Shown piece after piece: positions 33,907 through 42,355 of a stretch of DNA of 48,070 nt (within the stretch, counting starts at the first letter, position 1; the number at the start of each line of letters is the position of its first letter). The notes under the pieces were generated by a model. It did not search any database. It was not told where the DNA came from and saw nothing but the letters and a program-made list of their open reading frames with translations. The stretch lies in NCBI RefSeq assembly GCF_042434745.1, contig NZ_JBHLSS010000151.1; one strand, given 5' to 3'. Both the position numbers and the translations under genes were made by a program. This DNA is from Azotobacter paspali (GTDB lineage: Bacteria > Pseudomonadota > Gammaproteobacteria > Pseudomonadales > Pseudomonadaceae).

Positions 33907-34679
33907 GCGCGATTCTCCAGAGTACGCCAAGGAAGCGCAGTATAGCGACAGCGATTCCCGCCCGCAGCCGACGCGAAGGCCACGGAGCATGGGCCGTGCC
34001 GGAATCGATAGCCTCCGAATAAAACTAAAGCCAAAGGGTCAAACTTGTCGATTTGGCGGTATACTCGACCCCCGATTATAAGGTCGTCTCCTGATCGGGC
34101 ATCGTCATGCACAGCCGCGCAGCTTGGCAGGACCTCCCCAGAGAGTCGCCCATCCGCTGCCCCATGGTCAGCACCGCTTTTGCTTTCCGCCCATCGCACA
34201 GAATACTTTCGCTTGCAAGGACGCGGCGTGTCTCGTTACGCCTCGGAGTATCGGCGTGCCGCAGACCACGACGAGCAAGGCTCATGCCTCTCGAAAAGGG
34301 CATGATAATGCGGTTTTTCACTACAAAAGAGTGTGGCGAATGAACGACGATGCGTTCCGAGCGAATATTCATGCTCCTTCGCCCATCGATGATCCACTGA
34401 CCGAGAAATTGGGGTCTACCCGCTAGGGCCGCCCAAATGGATGCCGCGACGTGAGTCGCCGACTGCCGGATCGAGGCTCCGCCCGCTTCCCCGGCAGCCG
34501 CCTGGGTATCCCGTAGGAAGCACGGCCGATTCAATCGGCAGGTGCCCGTCGAGGAACAACGGATAACAGGCCGGCCGGACAGCCGAAGCGTCATCCTCGC
34601 AGGCAAGGGCGCAACCCGATGCCCGAGGAGTCGGCACAAGGCCGTACTGCCAATTGATGTTGCAGATTTGGAGGCGTTA
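33907..34679. other. 773-base region upstream of mqo, probable long leader
   Basis: This gap separates the divergent yajG-like and mqo genes. The strong -10 at 34060-34065 lies early in it, so an mqo transcript would carry a leader of about 600 bases. A 28-codon frame at 34340-34426 (MNDDAFRANIHAPS...) opens inside it without a good ribosome site. GC content dips at 34280-34420. No known riboswitch or small RNA was recognised. Confidence 0.4.
34060..34065 (+). promoter_or_regulatory. Sigma-70-like -10 element (TATACT) upstream of mqo
   Basis: GGCGGTATACTCGACC contains a good TATACT -10 hexamer. The -35 at the proper distance (GGTCAA) is poor, so an activator may be needed. It points toward mqo, 615 bases away. 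Confidence 0.45.
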
Positions 34680-36212
34680 ATGGCGCAGAAAAACTACGAA
34701 GTCGATGCGGTGCTGGTCGGCGCCGGCATCATGAGCGCGACACTGGGCGTGCTGCTGAAGGAACTCGATCCCGGCATCAGGCTGGAAATCGTCGAGATGC
34801 AGGATTCCGACGCTCTGGAAAGCTCCAACCCCTGGAACAACGCGGGTACCGGGCATGCCGGCCTCTGCGAGCTGAACTACACCCCGCAGGCGGCCGACGG
34901 CACGGTCAAGGCGCAGAAGGCCGTCGAGATCAACACCAAGTTTGAGGTCTCCAAGCAGTTCTGGGCCTACCTGCTGGAACAGGGCACCTTCGGTTCGGCG
35001 CAGTCCTTCATCAACCCGGTCCCGCACCTGAGCTTCGTGCGCGGCGACAAGGACATCGGCTACCTCAAGACACGCTTCGAGGCACTGAAGAAGCATCACT
35101 GCTTCGCCGACATGGAATACACCGAGGACCAGGCGACCCTCGACGAATGGATGCCGCTGATGATGGCCGGCCGCAACCCGAACGAGCGCCTGGCCGCGAC
35201 TCGCTCGCAGGGCGGCACCGACGTCAACTTCGGCGCCCTGACCAGCCAGTTGCTGCAGCACCTGGCTAGCAAACCCGATACTACCCAGAGCTACGATCAC
35301 AAGGTCACCGGCCTCGAACGCAGCGATGGCGGCTGGCAAGTCACCGTCAAGGATCGCAAGTCCGGCGAGAGCCGCGTCATCAAGGCCCGCTTCGTGTTCC
35401 TCGGCGCCGGCGGCGGTGCCCTGCCCCTCCTGCAGATGTCCGGCATTCCGGAAGGCCACGGCTACGGCGGCTTCCCGGTCAGCGGCCAGTGGCTGCGTTG
35501 CGACAACCCGGAAATCGTCAAGCAGCACCAGGCCAAGGTCTACAGTCTGGCTGCGGTCGGCGCACCGCCGATGTCGGTGCCGCACCTCGATACCCGCGTG
35601 GTCGACGGCAAGAAGTCCCTGCTGTTCGGACCCTACGCCGGCTTCACCACCAAGTTCCTCAAACACGGCTCCTTCCTCGACCTGCCCCTGTCGATCCGCC
35701 TGAGCAACATCGGCCCGATGCTGGCGGTGGCCCGCGACAACATGGACCTGACCCGCTACCTGATCAAGGAAGTGAAGCAGTCCATGGCCGATCGCTTGGA
35801 AACCCTGCGCGGCTTCTATCCCGAACTCAATCCGCAGGACTGGCGCCTGGAAATCGCCGGCCAGCGCGTGCAGATCATCAAGAAGGACGCCGAGCGCGGC
35901 GGCAAGCTGGAATTCGGTACCGAGATCGTCGCGGCCGCGGACGGTACCATCGCCGCCCTGCTGGGGGCCTCGCCGGGCGCCTCGGTTTCCGTATCGGCCA
36001 TGCTCGACTTGCTGCAGCGCTGCTTCGCCGGGCAGATGAAATCCGAAGCCTGGATCGCCCGCCTGAAGGAAATCTTCAAAGCTTCGGCCAAAGACCTGCA
36101 GGAAAGCCCCGAGCTGTACCGCAGCGTTCAGGCGGCCTCGAACCAGCGTCTGGGCTTGGTCGCTCCCGCTCAGGCCAAGGCCGCGCCCACGGCTGCCAGC
36201 GCCGACAGCTAA
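34680..36212 (+). CDS. mqo: Malate:quinone oxidoreductase
   Basis: Mqo (510 aa) is a membrane-associated FAD enzyme that oxidises malate to oxaloacetate and passes electrons to the quinone pool. It has the N-terminal dinucleotide motif VLVGAGIMSATLG, then SSNPWNNAGTGHAGLCELNYTP typical of Mqo, FLGAGGGALPLLQ, and the C-terminal FPVSGQWL and LLGASPGASVS blocks. ATG 34680 has GGAGGCGTTA upstream. The C terminus ends in an Ala/Lys-rich tail. A strong terminator follows. Confidence 0.96.
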   Translation: MAQKNYEVDAVLVGAGIMSATLGVLLKELDPGIRLEIVEMQDSDALESSNPWNNAGTGHAGLCELNYTPQAADGTVKAQKAVEINTKFEVSKQFWAYLLEQGTFGSAQSFINPVPHLSFVRGDKDIGYLKTRFEALKKHHCFADMEYTEDQATLDEWMPLMMAGRNPNERLAATRSQGGTDVNFGALTSQLLQHLASKPDTTQSYDHKVTGLERSDGGWQVTVKDRKSGESRVIKARFVFLGAGGGALPLLQMSGIPEGHGYGGFPVSGQWLRCDNPEIVKQHQAKVYSLAAVGAPPMSVPHLDTRVVDGKKSLLFGPYAGFTTKFLKHGSFLDLPLSIRLSNIGPMLAVARDNMDLTRYLIKEVKQSMADRLETLRGFYPELNPQDWRLEIAGQRVQIIKKDAERGGKLEFGTEIVAAADGTIAALLGASPGASVSVSAMLDLLQRCFAGQMKSEAWIARLKEIFKASAKDLQESPELYRSVQAASNQRLGLVAPAQAKAAPTAASADS

Positions 36213-36229
36213 TCGAAGCTCCGGCCGTG

Positions 36230-36257
36230 AAAAAACCGCCTATTCAGGCGGTTTTTT
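36230..36257. terminator. Bidirectional terminator between mqo and the PA4642-like gene
   Basis: AAAAAACCGCC at 36230-36240 pairs with GGCGGTTTTTT at 36247-36257 around TATTCA. The A/T runs on both sides make it a textbook two-way terminator. Confidence 0.93.
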
Positions 36258-36279
36258 CGTTTGCGGGGAAAGGTTCGGC

Positions 36280-36570
36280 TCAACGCCGAGCGGTCCGCAC
36301 GATCTCGATGTAGGGCTCGGCAAGACGCTGGTCCTGGATCAGCGCGATGAAGTCGTGGCCTTGGGCGTCTTTCGCCGAAAGGTCGTAGCCGGCCTCGACG
36401 AAGAACCTGACAAAGCGTTCGAAATCGTCCACCCGCAACCCCCGGTAAGCCTTGATCAGCTTGTGTAGGGAAGGCGGCGTGGCGTCCGCTGGCTCGACAT
36501 CGAGGAACAAGCGGATCTTGTCGTCGCCGATTTCCTCGCCAATCACCTGCTTCTTGTCTTTCTTGCCCAT
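36280..36570 (-). CDS. PA4642-family small protein
   Basis: This 96-residue charged cytoplasmic protein starts MGKKDKKQVIGEEIGDD and contains the block KLIKAYRGLRVDDFERFVRFFVEAGYDLSAKD and then GHDFIALIQDQ, which I recognise as the pseudomonad PA4642 family next to mqo. Function is unknown. ATG 36570 was preferred to ATG 36582 because GGAG lies seven bases ahead of it. It is 62 bases after hpt on the same strand. Confidence 0.8.
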   Translation of the reverse strand: MGKKDKKQVIGEEIGDDKIRLFLDVEPADATPPSLHKLIKAYRGLRVDDFERFVRFFVEAGYDLSAKDAQGHDFIALIQDQRLAEPYIEIVRTARR

Positions 36571-36631
36571 GCTTCGCTCCATTGATCAGTCGGGAAAGGG
36601 CCCATTCTAGCCGTCCCCGACAGGCGTCGTC

Positions 36632-37189
36632 TCACAGCCCCTTGACCGCATAGATACCGGCGGCATTGCGCCAGTAGCCCTTGTAGTCCATGCCGTAGCC
36701 GAATATGTAGCGATCCTCGCAGCTCAATCCCACGTAGTCGGCCTTCAGGCCGGGCGAAGCCTTGCGCTGGTGTCGCTTGTCCACTAGCACCGCGGTGTGC
36801 ACGGCCGTGGCGCCCTCGTGGCGGCAGAAGTCGATGATCGCCGCCAGGGTATGCCCCTCGTCGAGAATGTCGTCGACGATCAGCACGTCGCGGTCGATGA
36901 AGGCGATTTCCGGCTTGGCCTTCCAGAACAGGTCGCCGCCACGGGTCTCGTTGCGGTAGCGGGTGGCGTGCAGATAGGACAGTTCCAGCGGGAAGCCCAG
37001 CAGAGGCAGCAGCTTGCCGGCGAAGACCAGGCCACCGTTCATCACGCAGAACACGACCGGATTGCGCTCGGCCAGTTCGTCGTTGATCGCCGTGGCGACA
37101 CGATCGATCGCCGCCTCGACTTCGGCATGGTTGAACAGGCAATCGGCCTCCGCCATGACTTGACGGATATGGGCGAGATCGACAGACAT
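36632..37189 (-). CDS. hpt: Hypoxanthine(-guanine) phosphoribosyltransferase
   Basis: The 185-residue purine-salvage enzyme converts hypoxanthine or guanine plus PRPP to the nucleotide. It has the PRPP loop VLIVDDILDEGHTL, the VMNGGLVFAGKLLPLL region, LHATRYRNET and the late VGLSCEDRYIFGYGMDY base-binding segment. ATG 37189 has GAGGTAAATGTC upstream. It is divergent from upp, with 190 bases between starts for both promoters. Confidence 0.94.
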   Translation of the reverse strand: MSVDLAHIRQVMAEADCLFNHAEVEAAIDRVATAINDELAERNPVVFCVMNGGLVFAGKLLPLLGFPLELSYLHATRYRNETRGGDLFWKAKPEIAFIDRDVLIVDDILDEGHTLAAIIDFCRHEGATAVHTAVLVDKRHQRKASPGLKADYVGLSCEDRYIFGYGMDYKGYWRNAAGIYAVKGL

Positions 37190-37379
37190 GACATTTACCT
37201 CGGGTGGGTGAAGCATGAAAGGGTGCGCTGCGGCGGACCGGCCCCGGCAATCGAAGCGGGAACGTTACCCAGCGCTCCCGCCGCGGGCAAGCCCCACGGC
37301 CACCGCCGGTAGCCTGCATCACTCTTTGGCCAACCGTGTTTTAATTCAGGCATCCCATCTTCGAGTGCCGGAGCCCTGC

Positions 37380-38018
37380 ATGCCCATCCACGAAATCCGC
37401 CATCCGCTGATCCGCCACAAGCTAGGCCTGATGCGCCGTGCCGACATCAGCACCAAGAGTTTCCGCGAACTGGCCCAGGAAGTCGGCGCCCTGCTCACCT
37501 ACGAGGCGACTAAGGACCTGCCCCTGGAGAACTGCCAAATCGAGGGCTGGTGCGGTCAGGTGGAGGTGGAGAAGATCGCCGGCAAGAAAATCACCGTGGT
37601 GCCCATCCTGCGCGCCGGGATCGGCATGCTCGACGGCGTGCTGCGACTGGTCCCGAACGCCAAGGTCAGCGTGGTCGGCTTGTCGCGGGACGAGGAAACC
37701 CTGGTCGCGCACACCTACGTGGAGAAACTGGTGGGCGAGATCGACCAGCGCCTGGCGCTGATCGTCGATCCCATGCTCGCCACCGGCGGCTCCATGTCCG
37801 CCACCGTCGACATGCTGAAAAAGGCCGGCTGCAAGGAAATCCGCGCCCTGGTGCTGGTCGCCGCGCCGGAGGGCATCCGCCTGCTCGAACGAACCCACCC
37901 CGACGTGACCATCTACACGGCGGCCATCGACCAGCGGCTCAACGAAAACGGTTACATCATCCCCGGCCTGGGCGATGCCGGCGACAAGGTGTTCGGCACC
38001 AAGCAGAAGCCGAGCTGA
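37380..38018 (+). CDS. upp: Uracil phosphoribosyltransferase
   Basis: Upp (212 aa) makes UMP from uracil and PRPP. It has the N-terminal HPLIRHKLGLMR, VVPILRAGIGMLDG, the PRPP-binding LIVDPMLATGGSM and the uracil-binding YTAAIDQRLNENGYIIPGLGDAGDK motifs at the family positions. ATG 37380 sets the usual N terminus (MPIHEI). No uracil permease gene follows; hemH lies directly downstream on the opposite strand. Confidence 0.97.
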   Translation: MPIHEIRHPLIRHKLGLMRRADISTKSFRELAQEVGALLTYEATKDLPLENCQIEGWCGQVEVEKIAGKKITVVPILRAGIGMLDGVLRLVPNAKVSVVGLSRDEETLVAHTYVEKLVGEIDQRLALIVDPMLATGGSMSATVDMLKKAGCKEIRALVLVAAPEGIRLLERTHPDVTIYTAAIDQRLNENGYIIPGLGDAGDKVFGTKQKPS

Positions 38019-38026
38019 GGCTTAGA

Positions 38027-38060
38027 GTCTGTCGCGGCTCACGCCCGAACCTCGACAGAC
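38027..38060. terminator. Inverted repeat between upp and hemH
   Basis: GTCTGTCG at 38027-38034 pairs with CGACAGAC at 38053-38060 across an 18-base loop in the 43-base gap between convergent stops. No T-run follows, so it is only a possible terminator. Confidence 0.4.
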
Positions 38061-38061
38061 C

Positions 38062-39078
38062 CTAACCCGGCGTACGACACAGTTGCGCCAGTGCGGATGC
38101 CCACGCCGGATGGTCGTTGAGGCAGGGCACCAGGATCAGCTCCTCGCCACCGGCCGCCTGGAACTGCTCGCGGCCGCGTTGGCCGATCTCCTCCAGGGTC
38201 TCGATGCAGTCGGTGACGAAGGCCGGGCACATCACCAGGAGCCGCTTCACCCCGCGCGCGGCCAGCGCGTCGAGCTGCTTCTCGGTATAGGGTAAAATCC
38301 AGCGGGCACGCCCCAAGCGCGACTGAAAGGACACCGACCAACGCCCCTCGTCCAGCCCCATCCGCCGGGCGAAACCCTCGGCGCTCCGCAGGCACTGCGC
38401 CCGATAGCAGCGCGCCAGCACCTCGGCCGGCGCCTCGCGGCAGCAGTCGACGCTGCTCAGGCAGTGCCGGCCGCTCGGATCGGCCTTGCGCAGATGGCGC
38501 TCCGGCAGGCCGTGGAAACTCAGCAGCAGATGGTCGAACTTCTGCTGCAGATGGGGTTCGGCGCTTCGCGCCAGGGCGTCGAGATACTCCGGCCGGGCGA
38601 AGAAGGGCTCCAGCACCCTCAGCTCCAGCGTCAGGCCGCTGGCGCGCAGCACCCGACGGGTCTCCTCCACCACGGTGGTCACGGTGCTGTCGGCGAACTG
38701 CGGATAGAGCGGCGCCAGGGTCACCCGGCGCACGCCCTTCTCCGCCAGCCGGTTCAGCGCCGCCTCGATGGACAGGTTGCCATAGCGCATCGCCAGCTCC
38801 ACCGGCCCCTCGTGCCAGTAGGCCTGCACCGCCTCCCGCAGGCGGCGACTGAGGGCGATCAGCGGCGAGCCTTCCGGCCACCAGATCGAGGCATAGGCAT
38901 GCGCCGACTGCTCCGGCCGCTTGCGCAGGATCAGCGAGACCAGCAGGCGGCGCAGCGGCCAGGGCAGATCGATCACGTAGGGGTCCATGAGGAACTGGTC
39001 GAGGTAGCGGCGCACATCGGCCACCTCGGGGGAGTCGGGCGAACCCAGGTTGACCAGCAACAGCGCGTGATCGGTCAT
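38062..39078 (-). CDS. hemH: Ferrochelatase
   Basis: HemH (338 aa) inserts Fe2+ into protoporphyrin IX in the last step of heme synthesis. It has the N-terminal LLLVNLGSPDSPE, AMRYGNLSIEAAL, YPQFADSTVTT, the catalytic His in LLLSFHGLPERH, SFQSRLGRARWILPYTE and the acidic CIETLEEI. The ATG overlaps the stop of the upstream gene in ATGA, so it is translationally coupled to the yfcH-like gene, an arrangement known in pseudomonads. Confidence 0.97.
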   Translation of the reverse strand: MTDHALLLVNLGSPDSPEVADVRRYLDQFLMDPYVIDLPWPLRRLLVSLILRKRPEQSAHAYASIWWPEGSPLIALSRRLREAVQAYWHEGPVELAMRYGNLSIEAALNRLAEKGVRRVTLAPLYPQFADSTVTTVVEETRRVLRASGLTLELRVLEPFFARPEYLDALARSAEPHLQQKFDHLLLSFHGLPERHLRKADPSGRHCLSSVDCCREAPAEVLARCYRAQCLRSAEGFARRMGLDEGRWSVSFQSRLGRARWILPYTEKQLDALAARGVKRLLVMCPAFVTDCIETLEEIGQRGREQFQAAGGEELILVPCLNDHPAWASALAQLCRTPG

Positions 39079-39995
39079 GCAGCATCCTTGAGTCGATAAT
39101 CGCCTAGCAGATCGGCCAGGGCGGTGTTGAGATCGGAGAAGCGAAACGCGAAGCCCGCCTCGCACAGGCGCGCCGGCACAGCGCGCTGGCTGCCGAGCAA
39201 CAGTCCGGCGAGTTCGCCCAGCCCCAGGCGCAAGGCGAAGGCCGGCGCCGGCAACCGCGCCGGACGGTGCAGCGCCTGGCCCAGGGCGCGGGCGAACTCG
39301 CCGTTGCGCACCGGCTGCGGCGCGCAGGCATTATAGGGACCCTGGGTATCTTCTTGATGCAGGAGAAAGTCGATCAGCGCCACTTGATCGGCGATATGCA
39401 CCCAGGACAGCCACTGCCGGCCATCGCCGAGCGGCCCGCCCAGGCCTAGGCGGAACATCGGCAACAGCCGCTGGAGAAAGCCGCCGTCGGGCGCCAGCAC
39501 CAGCCCGCTGCGCAGCAACACGACACGTATGCCCAATTTTTCGGCGCGGCGCGCCGCGTCCTCCCAGGCGCCGCACAACTGGCTGGCGAAATCCTCGCCA
39601 ACCGGCCCCATGTCCTCGTGCAGTTCGCGCTCGCCGCCATCGCCGTACCAGCCTACCGCCGAACCCGAAACCAGCACCCGCGGCCGCTGCAGGCGCGCCT
39701 GCAGCCAGTTCACCAGATGCTCGGTCAGGGTGATCCGGCTGGACCAGAGCACGGCCTTGCGCCGGCTCGTCCACAGCCGCCCGGCGATCGGCGCGCCCGC
39801 CAAGTTGATCACCGCATCCAGCGTCTCGCCATCCAGTTCCTCGAGCCGTCCGACACCACGCACGGATGCCCCGCAGAGAGCGGGAATCCGCTCCGGCGAG
39901 CGGCTCCACACCGTCAGCCGGTGCCCTTCGACGACCCAGCGCCGGCACAGGGAACGCCCTATCAATCCAGTACCGCCAGTCAGCAAAATGTGCAT
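39075..39995 (-). CDS. TIGR01777-type NAD-dependent epimerase (YfcH-like)
   Basis: This 306-residue short-chain-dehydrogenase-like protein has the N-terminal Rossmann motif LLTGGTGLIGRSL, INLAGAPIAGRLW, SGSAVGWYGDGG with the Tyr of the SDR-type site, and the C-terminal DUF1731 tail (LGLGELAGLLLGSQRAVPARL). The substrate is unknown. ATG 39995 has GAGGAG upstream. Its stop overlaps the hemH start. Confidence 0.9.
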   Translation of the reverse strand: MHILLTGGTGLIGRSLCRRWVVEGHRLTVWSRSPERIPALCGASVRGVGRLEELDGETLDAVINLAGAPIAGRLWTSRRKAVLWSSRITLTEHLVNWLQARLQRPRVLVSGSAVGWYGDGGERELHEDMGPVGEDFASQLCGAWEDAARRAEKLGIRVVLLRSGLVLAPDGGFLQRLLPMFRLGLGGPLGDGRQWLSWVHIADQVALIDFLLHQEDTQGPYNACAPQPVRNGEFARALGQALHRPARLPAPAFALRLGLGELAGLLLGSQRAVPARLCEAGFAFRFSDLNTALADLLGDYRLKDAA

Positions 39996-40044
39996 TGCCG
40001 TCTCCTCGCGTTGCCCAAAGGCATGCATGGCCCTACTTTGAATT

Positions 40045-40050
40045 TATAAT
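40045..40050 (+). promoter_or_regulatory. TATAAT -10 element upstream of the oxidoreductase gene
   Basis: A consensus TATAAT stands in an AT-rich patch 130 bases ahead of the plus-strand oxidoreductase start at 40180. The spaced -35 position (CATGCA) is poor. A short AT-rich region that follows has no stable structure. Confidence 0.4.
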
Positions 40051-40179
40051 GCTTTTTCGCTTTCGCACTTATCGATTTAGGATTACAGATGAAGGAGCAC
40101 CAACCGTTGTGATCTGCGCCGGACGTACGGAATGGGGAATTCGTCAGCGGCGCACCTGCTAAGGGGTATGAGGTAAACC

Positions 40180-41169
40180 ATGACTTTTCCTATTGCCATC
40201 ATTGGCACAGGTATCGCGGGGCTCTCCGCGGCGGGGGCGCTGCACGCGGCAGGACTCGAAGTCCAGTTGTTCGATAAGGGCCGAGGCAGCGGCGGTCGCA
40301 TGGCCAGCAAGCGCACCGAGGTCGGCGCCCTCGACCTGGGAGCCCAGTATTTCACCTGCCGCGACCGCCGCTTCGCCGAGGCGGTCCAGCAATGGCGCGA
40401 CCGCGGCTGGATTGCCGAATGGCAGCCCAGTCTCTACGACTCCGCCAACGGCACGCTGCGTCCTTCCCAGGACGAGCAGATCCGCTGGATCGGCACGCCG
40501 CGCATGAGTGCCCTGACCCGCGGTCTGCTCGGCGACATGCCGGTGCGCTTCTCCTGCCGCATCACCGAGGTCTTCCACGGCAAACAGCACTGGATGCTGC
40601 AGGATGCCGACGGCAAGGCCTACGGCCCGTTCAATCAGGTAGTGGTGGCCACGCCCTCGCCCGAGGCGGCGCAGTTGCTGGCGGCCGCGCCGAAGCTGGC
40701 CAGCAGCGTGGCCAGCGTGGCGATGGAGCCGAACTGGGCGGTCGCCCTGTCCTTCGAGCAACCGCTGGACACCCCGGTGGACGGCTGCTTCATCCAGGAC
40801 AGCCCGCTCGAATGGGCGTCGCGCAACCACGGCAAGCCCGGTCGCGCCAGCCAGCCAGACACCTGGGTGCTGCAGGCCAACAGCCGTTGGACCCGCCAGT
40901 ATCTCGATCTCGTCAAGGATCAGGTGATCGAACAGTTGTACGGCGCCTTCGCCGAAATGATCGGCTGCACCGTGCCGGAACCGGTGTTCGGTCTCGCCCA
41001 CCGCTGGCTCTACGGCCGGCCGGTCGGCAACCATGGCTGGGGCGCCCTGGCCGACTCCAGCCTGGGCCTTTACGCCTGCGGCGACTGGTGTCTGTCCGGG
41101 CGCGTCGAAGGCGCCTGGCTGAGCGGCCAGGCAGTTGCCCGCAAGCTGCTGCAACACCGCGCGAGCTGA
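40180..41169 (+). CDS. Renalase-like FAD/NAD(P)-binding oxidoreductase
   Basis: This 329-residue flavoprotein has the N-terminal dinucleotide motif IAIIGTGIAGLSAAGAL, the FAD-contact block FDKGRGSGGRMASKR, GAQYFTCRD and the C-terminal ACGDWCLSGRVEGAWLSG. These are features of renalase-like amine/nicotinamide oxidases. The substrate is unknown. GAGGTAAACC precedes ATG 40180. The gene keeps its usual place between hemH and the light-responsive operon, but it ends 229 bases before it and is likely a separate unit. Confidence 0.87.
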   Translation: MTFPIAIIGTGIAGLSAAGALHAAGLEVQLFDKGRGSGGRMASKRTEVGALDLGAQYFTCRDRRFAEAVQQWRDRGWIAEWQPSLYDSANGTLRPSQDEQIRWIGTPRMSALTRGLLGDMPVRFSCRITEVFHGKQHWMLQDADGKAYGPFNQVVVATPSPEAAQLLAAAPKLASSVASVAMEPNWAVALSFEQPLDTPVDGCFIQDSPLEWASRNHGKPGRASQPDTWVLQANSRWTRQYLDLVKDQVIEQLYGAFAEMIGCTVPEPVFGLAHRWLYGRPVGNHGWGALADSSLGLYACGDWCLSGRVEGAWLSGQAVARKLLQHRAS

Positions 41170-41304
41170 GTTCCACACCCCTCCCGCGACATATTCGCCC
41201 GACGGCCACCGCATGGCGGCCGTCATCGATGCCCGCCCTCCACCCTCCCGTCTCGTGGCCATGCCATGTTTCCTTTCCTTCTTGCCCGGCCCTGCGCCAA
41301 AAGC

Positions 41305-41328
41305 TGTACGAATTGTTGATCATGTACA
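41305..41328 (+). promoter_or_regulatory. LitR/CarH-type operator 1 (TGTACG-N12-TGTACA) with promoter
   Basis: TGTACG at 41305-41310 and TGTACA at 41323-41328 are separated by exactly 12 bases, which fits the T(G/A)TACA-N12-TGTA(C/T)A form I recall for class II LitR regulators of pseudomonads, with one mismatch. A TTGATC -35-like hexamer (41316-41321) lies across the site, and TAAGCT (41339-41344) follows at a 17-base spacing, so a bound regulator would cover the promoter. Confidence 0.65.
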
Positions 41329-41355
41329 GGAATGCACCTAAGCTCGACACATACT

Positions 41356-41379
41356 TATACAAACCATGAAAGCTGTACA
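41356..41379 (+). promoter_or_regulatory. LitR/CarH-type operator 2 (TATACA-N12-TGTACA)
   Basis: TATACA at 41356-41361 and TGTACA at 41374-41379 are again 12 bases apart, an exact fit to the same pattern. It lies between the promoter and ATG 41399, where a bound repressor could block elongation. Centre-to-centre distance to operator 1 is 51 bases, close to five helical turns. Confidence 0.65.
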
Positions 41380-41398
41380 AGTATCCGCGAGGTCGTCC

Positions 41399-42352
41399 AT
41401 GTCCACTGCCAGACCGAAGATCGCTATCAGCGCCTGCCTGCTCGGCGAACGGGTGCGCTTCAATGCCGGCCACAAGGAGTCGCGGTTGTGCAGCCGCGAA
41501 TTCGCCAAACACTTCGACTTCGTTCCGCTCTGCCCGGAAATGGCCATCGGCCTCGGCACGCCACGCCAGCCGATCCGCCTGGTGGGCGATCCGGCCAGTC
41601 CGCGGGCGGTCGGCACGCGCGACGCCAGACTCGACGTCGGCGCACCGCTCGCCGCCTATGGCGAACGCATGGCTGGCGAGCTGGACGACATCGACGGCTT
41701 CATCTTCATGCAGAAATCCCCGTCCTGCGGCCTGGAGCGCGTCAAGGTCTACCAAGCCAACGGGCATCCCGCCGAAGGCACCGGTCGCGGCCTGTTCGCC
41801 GCTGCCTTCTGTGCGCACCGTCCGGAGCTGCCGGTGGAAGAAGAGGGCCGCCTGCACGACCCGGTGCTGTGCGAGAACTTCGTGACCCGGGTGTTCGTGC
41901 ATGCCGAATGGCGCCAGTCGCTCGGCCAGGGCTTGAGCCGCCAGATGCTCCTGGACTTCCATGCCCGCCACAAGTACCTGCTGATGGCTAACCATCCGCG
42001 GCAGTACCGGACCCTCGGCCGGCTGCTCGGCGACCTCGGCCGGCACGCGCCGGAGGAGTTCGGCCCACGCTATTTCGCCCGCTTGATGACCGCGCTGCGC
42101 CGATGCGCCAGCCGTGGCGGCCACGGCAACGTGCTGCAGCACCTTTGCGGCTACCTGCGTCCGGCCTTGGAACCCGGCGAGCGCGCGGAACTCCAGCGGC
42201 TGATCGAGCAGTACCGCCTCGGCATGCTGCCCCTGGTGGTGCCTTTGACGCTGCTCAAGCACCATTTCCGTCGCCATCCTCATCCCTACGTGGCCCGGCA
42301 GGTCTACCTGCAGCCGCATCCCGAAGAACTCGGCTTACGCAACGCGATTTGA
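41399..42352 (+). CDS. DUF523/DUF1722 (YbgA-type) protein
   Basis: The 317-residue protein has an N-terminal DUF523 domain (ISACLLGERVRFNAGHK, CPEMAIGLGTPRQP, FMQKSPSCGLERVKVY, about 1-155) with conserved Cys in SACLLG, CPE and PSCG that suggest metal binding. A C-terminal DUF1722 domain follows (about 185-305, FHARHKYLLMANHP and LIEQYRLGMLPLVVPLTLLKHH). This fusion is regularly next to photolyase genes; a role in light or UV response is likely but the chemistry is unknown. ATG 41399 has GAGG upstream. The in-frame ATG at 41366 lies inside operator 2. Confidence 0.88.
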   Translation: MSTARPKIAISACLLGERVRFNAGHKESRLCSREFAKHFDFVPLCPEMAIGLGTPRQPIRLVGDPASPRAVGTRDARLDVGAPLAAYGERMAGELDDIDGFIFMQKSPSCGLERVKVYQANGHPAEGTGRGLFAAAFCAHRPELPVEEEGRLHDPVLCENFVTRVFVHAEWRQSLGQGLSRQMLLDFHARHKYLLMANHPRQYRTLGRLLGDLGRHAPEEFGPRYFARLMTALRRCASRGGHGNVLQHLCGYLRPALEPGERAELQRLIEQYRLGMLPLVVPLTLLKHHFRRHPHPYVARQVYLQPHPEELGLRNAI

Positions 42353-42355
42353 ACG

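Noticed and set aside
40913..42319. 468-codon minus-strand frame opposite the DUF523 gene and the renalase-like gene
   Set aside because: Antisense to two well supported genes, spans their promoter region and shows no domain.
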